From assembly GCA_030917025.1 (NCBI GenBank), contig JAUPVN010000021.1, forward strand, positions 1 to 5,252: a DNA stretch of 5,252 nt, in the 5' to 3' direction. Both the position numbers and the translations under genes were made by a program. The notes beneath the pieces were generated by a model. The model was not told the origin of the DNA, did no database searches, and saw only the letters and a program-made list of their open reading frames with translations. Each line of letters opens with the position of its first letter. The first letter of the stretch is position 1. The stretch is from Patescibacteria group bacterium (lineage in GTDB: Bacteria > Patescibacteriota > Saccharimonadia > Saccharimonadales > CAIOMD01). Of this stretch, positions 1-5,252 are shown piece by piece.

Positions 1-857
1 GCTAAACCAAGTTCTCTTAATTTTCCAAAAACTTTAGAATGAAAACCATCAAACAACTCATCAAAAACCATTCCCATGCTATCGCGCTGCAAATAGTTTT
101 GATAAAGTGGTAAAACAACTTCTAGTCTGTAAACAATATTATCTAAATTACTATTTGTTAGTTCTAGTGGTTTTGGCAAAGCAATAGGACTTTCTGAAGG
201 CAAACTTATTAAACCATTACCCTTGGGTAGTTGAATATTTTCTAATCTGTTAATAATATCCTTTTTTAAATTGGCATTTAAGGGGCCGGCAATTACAAAA
301 CGCATATTAGTGGTGGTGTGAGTTTTTACGTAGTGATCTTTTATATCTTGTAGAGTTATATTTTTTAATTGTTGTATGCGAGCCCTGTTAGGAATAGGCA
401 CAAAATGCATAGCATGCTCTAAAGATAAACCAAGCTCGGTATTATCGTTATTGCGGCGCATTTTTAGCTCTTCTGTTACGTTACCTATTTCTGCATCAAA
501 TTCATCTTGCGTAAATAATGGTGATTCTATGGCTATACAAAGCAAATCATTTATACGATCAGATTCTGAGGCAGCACATTCAGCCTCGTAGCCCATATGA
601 TAATCGCCAGTATAAGCGTTATTATAGGCACCAAACTTACTAAATTCTTTACTAAACTCACGCGATGTTTTATAGGTTTTATTGGCGCCCAAAACCATAT
701 GCTCCATAACATGGGCTGTATCTGTTTTATTATTTGGAGATAAATAATCGCCTGCTCTAAAAACTATATCAAAATTTGTTACAGCGGCGCTTGGAACCGT
801 AATAAATAGCCCCTCTGCACCGTTTTTTAATAAAACTCTCTCTACACTATGCTGCAT
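1..857 (-). CDS. M16 family zinc metallopeptidase, 3' end cut by window edge
   Basis: Peptidase of the M16 (pitrilysin/insulinase/processing-peptidase) family, which cuts peptides inside a clam-shell chamber. I translated 285 codons from the ATG at 857; the frame stays open to base 1. The inverted zinc motif HVMEH is at residues 49-53 (H49 and H53 zinc ligands, E52 catalytic base). The third ligand is probably E130 in NVTEELKM, 77 residues after H53, the usual family spacing. Other family marks are an LKNG start (10-13), RAGD (34-37), FGAYNNAYTGDY (75-86) and, at the very edge, a KLRELGLA sequence resembling the REkxGLAY motif of the second domain. Members are usually about 400-450 residues, so roughly a third is missing. 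No signal peptide or membrane segment is seen, so a cytoplasmic enzyme is inferred. The start overlaps the secA stop by one base (TAATG), implying translational coupling. Substrate unknown; the active motif argues against an inactive paralogue. Confidence 0.94.
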   Translation of the reverse strand, partial: MQHSVERVLLKNGAEGLFITVPSAAVTNFDIVFRAGDYLSPNNKTDTAHVMEHMVLGANKTYKTSREFSKEFSKFGAYNNAYTGDYHMGYEAECAASESDRINDLLCIAIESPLFTQDEFDAEIGNVTEELKMRRNNDNTELGLSLEHAMHFVPIPNRARIQQLKNITLQDIKDHYVKTHTTTNMRFVIAGPLNANLKKDIINRLENIQLPKGNGLISLPSESPIALPKPLELTNSNLDNIVYRLEVVLPLYQNYLQRDSMGMVFDELFDGFHSKVFGKLRELGL

Positions 858-3451
858 TAACGACGGCTCTTTTTTCGGTTTTGGCGTTGCGTTTTACGGG
901 CAGCACGTTTCTTTTTTGTACTAGTACCCTTAATTGTTGCGGCTTTTTTAGCACTTACAAAATCTTCTTCTGAAATAACCTCTGCCTCTGTTATGCTATC
1001 TGCGTTATCTATAGATTGGCGGGCAGCACGCGTTAGCTCAGTCTCGTGCATTGGAGTATTTAAGCCAACCCCCGGTGCTGGCATAGCGTGCATAACGTTT
1101 CGAATAACAGTGCGTCTAAGTTCTAACTGCATTGTCTCAAACATAGCCTGAGAGCGGCTACGATATTCTACTAAAGGATCACGCTGGCCAACACTTGTCC
1201 AATGTATACCTTGGCGCAAATGATCCATGTTTTCTAGATGTTGCATCCATAAATTATCTAAAGTTTGAAAATAGATATCACGCTCTACTATACGCATAAT
1301 TTCTGGCGTAAATGCAGATTCTCTAGCCTGATATAGCTCTGTTGCCTCTTGTGCCAGAACCTGACTAAATTTATCTGCTGGCGCATCAAATAGCCTGTCT
1401 AAAGTTTCGTCATCAAACGGGAACACATCTGTAATTAACTTTTCGTAATCATCATCTTGGCCTGGTAAAGATGCCAACGCGTGAGATTCTTCTGCAATAA
1501 ATTTTTGAATTCTTTCGCCTATATTAGCGTTTTCTAACAAAGCTTTACGAGTTTCGTAGGTAACTTTACGGTGACGGTTCATAACGTCGTCGTATTTTAC
1601 CACGTTCTTTCTAATGTCAAAGTTAAAGCCTTCTACCTTTTTTTGTGCGTTTTCTAGACTTTTACTTACTACGCGATTTTCTAGAGGCATGTCTTCGTCT
1701 ACTTTTAGCCTATCCATAAGGCCTCTAATTTTATCTCCGCCAAAAACGCGCATCAGATCATCCTCTGTACTAACATAAAATTGGGTGGTTCCGGGATCGC
1801 CCTGGCGCCCTGCACGGCCTCTTAACTGGTTATCTATACGTCTAGATTCGTGCCTTTCGCTACCAAGTACAAACAAACCACCCTTTTCTACTACGCCCTT
1901 GCCAAGCACAATATCTGTACCGCGGCCGGCAATATTTGTAGCAAGAGTAACTGCGCCAACTTGCCCTGCCTGCGCCACAATTTGCGCCTCGCTTTCGTTA
2001 TTTTTTGCATTAAGTATTTGATGTTTTACGCCAACTTTTGTTAGTTCTCGGCTAATTTCTTCGTTATTTTCTATGGCAACAGTACCAAGAAGCACCGGCT
2101 GGCCCTTTTTATTTAGCTCTTTAACGGCCTTTGCGATTGCTTTAATTTTGGCACTACGAGTTTTATAAATACGATCTGTTAAATCTTTTCTAACTATTTT
2201 TTGGTTAGTTGGGATCTCGGCAACTTCTAGTTTATATATCTGGTGAAACTCTTCTGCCTCTGTTAAGGCTGTACCCGTCATACCAGAAAGCTTGTTATAT
2301 AGCCTAAAATAGTTCTGAAAAGAAATTGTGGCAAGCGTCATAGATTCTTCTTGCACGGTTACGCCTTCTTTGGCTTCTATGGCTTGGTGAAGCCCCTCGT
2401 TATAGCGCCTACCTTTTAACAATCGGCCTGTAAAATCATCTACAATTACTACCTCTCCATCTTTTGTAACTACATAATCTTTATCTCTTGTGAACAATGT
2501 TTGTGCTCGTAGGGCCTGCTCTAGGTGGAATAGCGTTCTAATGTTGTCACCTTCGTATAAGTTTTTTACACCAAGTAGCTTTTCTACCTTTTCTATGCCT
2601 TCTTCTGTTAAAGTAACCTGCTTTTCTTTTTCGTCTAAATTATAATGTTCTGGTTTTAAATGTGCTGTTATGCGTGCAAACTGAACATAGGCTTGGCCAC
2701 TAGCGGCACTTGGGGCGCTAATAATTAGTGGGGTTCTGGCTTCGTCAATTAAAATAGAGTCTACTTCGTCTACTATGGCAAAGTTTAGCTCGCGTTGGCG
2801 TAATTGGCTAACTTCGTGAACCATATTATCACGCAAATAATCAAAGCCAAATTCGTTATTTGTGCCATATGTAATATCGGCCTTATAAGCTTCTTGGCGG
2901 CTACATGGGCGCAAATGCTTAAAGCGCGGATCTAAATGATTTTCGTCTGTATATTCTGGATCGTAAATATAAGATTCGTCTGGAATAATTACAGCTGTTG
3001 TAAGCCCCAAAAAATGATAGATTTCTGCCATCCAACCGGCATCACGTCTAGCCAAATAATCGTTTACCGTAACTACGTGCACGCCCTTACCTGTAAGAGC
3101 ATTTAAATAAACCGGTGCTGTTGCAACTAGGGTTTTGCCCTCTCCGGTTTTCATTTCTGCTACAGAACCCTCGTGTAAGGACACACCGCCCATAAGCTGA
3201 ACATCGTAGTGGCGTTGTTTTAAAATTCTAAATGCCGCCTCGCGGACAACAGAAAAAGCATCGGGCAAAATCTTATCTAATGATTCTTTTTTTAACCGTT
3301 CTTTTAAAACCTCGGTTTGTTTAGCTAATTGCTTATCTGTTAAAGCTTTATACTTAGCTTCTTGTTTATTTACTTCTTTAACGCGTTTTTTTAAACGACG
3401 TAGTGTTCCACGTTGGTTATCGCCTAGTGCGCGTTTAATAAAATTACTCAT
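857..3451 (-). CDS. secA: Preprotein translocase ATPase SecA
   Basis: SecA, the motor ATPase that pushes unfolded preproteins through the SecYEG channel at the inner face of the membrane. It has 864 residues. The N-terminal DEAD-motor domain has Walker A MKTGEGKT (100-107), a TVNDYLARRD block (128-137), TYGTNNEFGFDYLRDNM (194-210) and Walker B DEVD (228-231). The preprotein cross-linking domain spans roughly 235-370. The second motor domain has SGMTGTA (389-395), ATNIAGRGTDI (504-514) and QLRGRAGRQGDPG (542-554). The helical scaffold/wing follows (VKYDDVMN 618-625; HLRQGIHW 744-751). About 20 extra residues lie near 158-187, before EAYKADITYG. The C-terminus lacks the cysteine-rich zinc/SecB-binding motif and ends in a lysine/arginine-rich tail; C183 is the only cysteine. 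The conserved His of the LNAKxH motif is Asn (485). Start ATG preceded by AGAAAGG 11 bases upstream; stop TAA overlaps the next start. Confidence 0.98.
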   Translation of the reverse strand: MSNFIKRALGDNQRGTLRRLKKRVKEVNKQEAKYKALTDKQLAKQTEVLKERLKKESLDKILPDAFSVVREAAFRILKQRHYDVQLMGGVSLHEGSVAEMKTGEGKTLVATAPVYLNALTGKGVHVVTVNDYLARRDAGWMAEIYHFLGLTTAVIIPDESYIYDPEYTDENHLDPRFKHLRPCSRQEAYKADITYGTNNEFGFDYLRDNMVHEVSQLRQRELNFAIVDEVDSILIDEARTPLIISAPSAASGQAYVQFARITAHLKPEHYNLDEKEKQVTLTEEGIEKVEKLLGVKNLYEGDNIRTLFHLEQALRAQTLFTRDKDYVVTKDGEVVIVDDFTGRLLKGRRYNEGLHQAIEAKEGVTVQEESMTLATISFQNYFRLYNKLSGMTGTALTEAEEFHQIYKLEVAEIPTNQKIVRKDLTDRIYKTRSAKIKAIAKAVKELNKKGQPVLLGTVAIENNEEISRELTKVGVKHQILNAKNNESEAQIVAQAGQVGAVTLATNIAGRGTDIVLGKGVVEKGGLFVLGSERHESRRIDNQLRGRAGRQGDPGTTQFYVSTEDDLMRVFGGDKIRGLMDRLKVDEDMPLENRVVSKSLENAQKKVEGFNFDIRKNVVKYDDVMNRHRKVTYETRKALLENANIGERIQKFIAEESHALASLPGQDDDYEKLITDVFPFDDETLDRLFDAPADKFSQVLAQEATELYQARESAFTPEIMRIVERDIYFQTLDNLWMQHLENMDHLRQGIHWTSVGQRDPLVEYRSRSQAMFETMQLELRRTVIRNVMHAMPAPGVGLNTPMHETELTRAARQSIDNADSITEAEVISEEDFVSAKKAATIKGTSTKKKRAARKTQRQNRKKSRR
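867..871 (-). promoter_or_regulatory. Weak ribosome binding site of the M16 gene within secA
   Basis: AAGAG nine bases before the M16 ATG, inside the lysine/arginine codons at the secA end, is the only purine-rich match. It is weak. With the TAATG stop/start overlap, re-initiation by ribosomes finishing secA is the more likely route to translation. Confidence 0.35.
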
Positions 3452-3524
3452 AAAAAATCGGGCCTTTCTTTAATCACCCTCAAAGGTATCGATTAGTAAT
3501 ACTATCTATTGTATATTATTTTAA
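3452..3524 (-). other. Intergenic leader between raiA and secA, weak possible promoter
   Basis: This 73-base AT-rich spacer is the only real gap inside the gene cluster. On the minus strand it holds a TATACAAT sequence (3508-3515; TACAAT matches five of six bases of the -10 consensus), but no good -35 lies at 16-18 bases. An alternative pair is TTGATT (3523-3528) with TAGTAT (3499-3504), 18 bases apart, each matching four of six. A perfect 11-base palindrome TAGTATTACTA lies at 3494-3504. No GC-rich hairpin followed by a T-run is seen, so there is no sign that transcription stops after raiA. A secondary secA promoter is possible, but the sequence does not prove one. Confidence 0.3.
3463..3469 (-). 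promoter_or_regulatory. Ribosome binding site of secA
   Basis: AGAAAGG on the minus strand, 11 bases before the secA ATG, is the best Shine-Dalgarno match there. Spacing is slightly long. It supports the ATG at 3451, which also begins the conserved SecA N-terminus (MSNFIKRALG). A GGGTGATT stretch further up (3472-3479) also resembles the anti-SD complement but is about 20 bases from the start, too far to act directly. Confidence 0.5.
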
Positions 3525-3899
3525 TCAATTTCGACCAACAATTTTGCCAAACATCCTACGAATTTTGGTTTCGCCATGAGTTTTAGTAACATCTGAACGA
3601 TCTTTATACTTACGAAGCTGGGTTTTTAGCTTTTCTTCTACAATATCTATAGCAGCATACATATTTACAGTACTTTCGGTTGCCATAATTTGTTCGTTTG
3701 GAACGTGCAAAGTAACCTCGCAGGTAGAAGTTTTTTTATCTTTAGATTTAGATTCTTTTAAACGTACCTCTGCATGAGCACTTTTACGAGCATGTTTTGG
3801 CATGTAGCTATCTAACTTAGCTATCTTTTTTTTAACGTATTTTGTTACCTCTGGGTTGCTATCCATATGGATATTGGTTATTTCTATTTGCTTTATCAT
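3525..3899 (-). CDS. raiA: Ribosome hibernation factor, short HPF/RaiA (S30AE) type
   Basis: A 124-residue protein of the S30AE family, which binds in the 30S decoding channel and silences or protects idle ribosomes. The fold reads as beta (IKQIEITNI, 2-10), a helix (PEVTKYVKKKIAKLDSYM, 16-33), three strands (AHAEVRL; STCEVTLHVP 58-67; IMATES) and a long helix with the family signature NMYAAIDI (79-86) followed by KLKTQLRKYK (90-99). A basic tail of about 25 residues (100-124) follows. The dimerisation domain of long HPF (total about 180-190 residues) is absent. In length it is closer to RaiA/YfiA (about 113) than to short HPF (about 95), so whether it yields 100S dimers or blocks them cannot be told. 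Its ATG overlaps the serS stop (ATGA), with GGAAGGG seven bases upstream, so it is probably translated with serS. It ends in TGA. The pairing with secA downstream is also known in Firmicutes. Confidence 0.93.
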   Translation of the reverse strand: MIKQIEITNIHMDSNPEVTKYVKKKIAKLDSYMPKHARKSAHAEVRLKESKSKDKKTSTCEVTLHVPNEQIMATESTVNMYAAIDIVEEKLKTQLRKYKDRSDVTKTHGETKIRRMFGKIVGRN

Positions 3900-5194
3900 A
3901 TCTGTTCCCTTCCGCCCATATAGGCTCTTAAAACTTCTGGAATTATTACATTACCCTCTTGGGTTTGAAAATTTTCTAAAATTGCGGCTAAAGGCCGTTC
4001 AGAAAAAGCTGTGGCATCATTTGTATGGGCTAGCTCTATGCTGCCATTGCTGCGTCGCACGCGAGTTTGCATGGCTCTAGCCTGATAATCTGTAATGTAA
4101 TCTGCTGTGTGAGTTTCGCGGTAGGCATTTTGCCCTGGTAACCAAACATTAATATCTACACCCTTAGCATTTGGGCGCCCAATATCTGCAGTACATTTTT
4201 CTAGCACCTGATACGGCAAGCCTAATTGTTGCATTAAATATTCTTGAATAGCTACCATAAAAAGATGCTCTTGTAATGAATTATCTGCCATGGTAAAACT
4301 TTCCATTTCTAGCTTGTTAAACTGATGTAATCTAAAAATTCCTTCTGTATCTTTACCATACGTACCGGCCTCGCGCCTAAAAGCGGTTGTGTAGCCCACC
4401 ATACGTATTGGCAAATCTTTTTCTGGTAAGATTTCGTTCAAATACATGGGTGATAATGTGTGTTCGGCGCTAGCGTTTAACCATAGGTCTTCTTCTTCTA
4501 TTTTATAGGTTTGTTCTTGCTTATTTAGGCGGCCAGTAGCCTCAAATACAGCAGTTTTAGCAACCGCCGGGGGTAATACGGGCGTAAATGGATTATCTGG
4601 TACGTTTAAATTATTTTGAGCTATAATATCTGCCAATACATCTCTGTTTGTAAGTGTATTTAAGCCAAATTGCCAAAGGGCAAATTCTAATAACACAAGG
4701 TCACCTTTTAAATACACAAAGCGCGCACCGGCAATTTTTGCTGCCCGTTCTTTGTCTAGCCACCCTTTTGCCTCTGCAATGTGTGCATGATTTTTAGGCT
4801 CAAAATTAAATTCTGGCTTATTGCCAAATTCTTTTATTACTACGTTTTGTTCTTCTGATTGGCCAACAGGAACTTCTGCAAGTGGCATGTTAGGGATAGA
4901 TTTTAAAAGCTCTAACCATTCATTATGCGTTTGCTGCAATAAAGATTCACGGTGTGCTAGATCTACCTTTAGTTGTTTGCCCTGGTCTATAAGAGATTGC
5001 TCTGGCTTGCCAGCCTTTTTAATAACTTCTGCATTGGCATTACGTTGCCTACGAAGTTCTTCTACTTGGCCAAGTAACGTTAAGCGTTCTGTATCTAGCG
5101 TTAAAAGCTTATTTACATCTATGTTATAGCCTTTTTGCTGTGATTTTTCTGCTACAACTGTGGGGTTATCACGTACAAACTGAATATCTATCAT
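3896..5194 (-). CDS. serS: Seryl-tRNA synthetase
   Basis: Cytoplasmic class II aminoacyl-tRNA synthetase that activates serine with ATP and loads it onto tRNA-Ser. The 432 residues match the usual bacterial length (about 420-430). It starts with the typical MIDIQFVRDNP. The antiparallel coiled-coil arm that grips the long variable arm of tRNA-Ser spans about 30-100, closed by IPNMPLAEVPVG (100-111). Class II motif 2 is FRREAG (272-277) with R273, followed by RLHQFNKLEM (288-297) containing E296. Motif 3 is centred on R400, then LAAILENFQ (402-410) and PEVLRAYMGG (419-428). Differences from the textbook enzyme are SAE (242-244) for TAE, E360-THTADYITDYQAR for the usual EISSCSNxTDFQAR, and NDATAFSER (392-400) for NGSxLAxGR. 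These may be lineage-typical. The gene ends in TGA within the raiA start. A TATAAT box sits just before the ATG with no Shine-Dalgarno, suggesting a leaderless message. Confidence 0.97.
   Translation of the reverse strand: MIDIQFVRDNPTVVAEKSQQKGYNIDVNKLLTLDTERLTLLGQVEELRRQRNANAEVIKKAGKPEQSLIDQGKQLKVDLAHRESLLQQTHNEWLELLKSIPNMPLAEVPVGQSEEQNVVIKEFGNKPEFNFEPKNHAHIAEAKGWLDKERAAKIAGARFVYLKGDLVLLEFALWQFGLNTLTNRDVLADIIAQNNLNVPDNPFTPVLPPAVAKTAVFEATGRLNKQEQTYKIEEEDLWLNASAEHTLSPMYLNEILPEKDLPIRMVGYTTAFRREAGTYGKDTEGIFRLHQFNKLEMESFTMADNSLQEHLFMVAIQEYLMQQLGLPYQVLEKCTADIGRPNAKGVDINVWLPGQNAYRETHTADYITDYQARAMQTRVRRSNGSIELAHTNDATAFSERPLAAILENFQTQEGNVIIPEVLRAYMGGREQI
3907..3913 (-). promoter_or_regulatory. Ribosome binding site of raiA inside the serS 3' end
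   Basis: GGAAGGG lies seven bases before the raiA ATG and inside the last codons of serS, which encode the Gly-Arg-Glu-Gln-Ile end. It is the strongest Shine-Dalgarno-like sequence in the window. It fixes the ATG at 3899 and shows that raiA can recruit ribosomes itself besides being coupled to serS through the ATGA overlap. Confidence 0.7.
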
Positions 5195-5200
5195 ATTTAT

Positions 5201-5206
5201 ATTATA
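5201..5206 (-). promoter_or_regulatory. -10 promoter element of serS, likely for the whole operon
   Basis: A perfect TATAAT on the minus strand ends six bases before the serS ATG. Transcription normally begins about seven bases after this box, which would place the +1 at or within a base or two of the start codon. No good -35 is seen 15-18 bases upstream (the bases there read about GTGGTA). A TG lies two bases upstream rather than one, so it is not a strict extended -10. There is no Shine-Dalgarno in the six bases ATAAAT before the ATG. In AT-rich DNA a chance match is possible, but the position directly before the first gene of the cluster supports it. Confidence 0.55.
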
Positions 5207-5252
5207 CTCATGTTACATAAAACTACCACCACACAGCTACAAAATTAGCGTA

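Noticed and set aside
376..591. Plus-strand open frame of 71 codons
   Set aside because: It lies opposite the conserved catalytic part of the M16 gene, resembles nothing known to me, and is a mirror of that coding frame.
1785..2044. Two overlapping plus-strand open frames of 78 and 64 codons
   Set aside because: Both are antisense to the conserved second motor domain of SecA and have compositions typical of shadow frames.
857..3451. Bias toward particular codon contexts (frequent TTCTGC/ATCTG on the plus strand) as a possible hidden signal
   Set aside because: A partial hand check of alanine and threonine codons in the M16 gene and the secA end showed mixed following bases; it looks like ordinary codon preference for GCA/ACA before GAA/GAT.
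3452..3524. Transcription terminator after raiA
   Set aside because: No GC-rich hairpin with a trailing T-run is present in the spacer; the T-run just before the secA ATG has no stable stem in front of it.
3856..4080. Plus-strand open frame of 74 codons with a hydrophobic, leucine-rich start
   Set aside because: It might look like a small membrane protein, but it is antisense to the serS 3' end and raiA 5' end, has no clear ribosome binding site, and arises from lysine/glutamate-rich codons on the other strand.
4821..5129. Plus-strand open frame of 102 codons with several cysteines
   Set aside because: It is antisense to the SerRS coiled-coil arm; the Ser/Cys richness is the mirror of that arm's codons.
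5203..5252. Possible rightward promoter (TATACT) and a short open frame ATG at 5210
   Set aside because: The frame meets TAG after about a dozen codons and the -10-like sequence is the reverse side of the serS TATAAT region; nothing supports a divergent gene.

Overview
The window carries four genes, all on the minus strand, read in the order serS -> raiA/hpf -> secA -> M16 metallopeptidase. They fill almost all of it. The only non-coding stretches are 58 bases upstream of serS (5195-5252) and 73 bases between raiA and secA (3452-3524). No RNA gene, mobile element, CRISPR array or rho-independent terminator is visible, and no stretch over 300 bases lacks a gene.

The DNA is AT-rich (roughly 40% G+C, judged by eye), the coding is very tight, and the proteins look bacterial but divergent. 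SecA has an extra segment of about 20 residues before the conserved EAYxADITYGTNNEFG block, lacks the C-terminal zinc-binding tail, and carries a GIHWTSVGQRDPL-type scaffold sequence. SerRS has an unusual ETHTADY version of its active-site loop. From memory, this combination fits the Candidate Phyla Radiation (Patescibacteria), possibly Saccharibacteria. serS and raiA both end in TGA and no gene has an internal in-frame TGA, so the standard code is used. That argues against Gracilibacteria and Absconditabacteria, which read TGA as glycine. The lineage call is an inference and needs a tree.

Region by region: 5195-5252 holds a perfect TATAAT box so close to the serS ATG that the transcript may be leaderless. 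3896-5194 is serS (seryl-tRNA synthetase). It overlaps raiA by four bases (ATGA). 3525-3899 is a short ribosome hibernation factor. 3452-3524 is a small spacer with a plausible secA ribosome binding site and a weak possible promoter. 857-3451 is secA (preprotein translocase ATPase). It overlaps the next gene by one base (TAATG). 1-857 is the first 285 codons of an M16 (insulinase/processing-peptidase type) zinc peptidase that runs off the window edge.

Together the genes read as a housekeeping operon: charging tRNA-Ser, parking idle ribosomes, driving protein export, and a coupled peptidase that could clear peptides or exported-protein remnants. The hpf-secA neighbourhood is known from Firmicutes, where prfB usually follows secA; here the M16 gene takes that place. 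I see no clearly novel system. The most interesting points are the probable leaderless start of serS, the altered SerRS active-site motifs, the SecA insertion, and the secA-M16 coupling.
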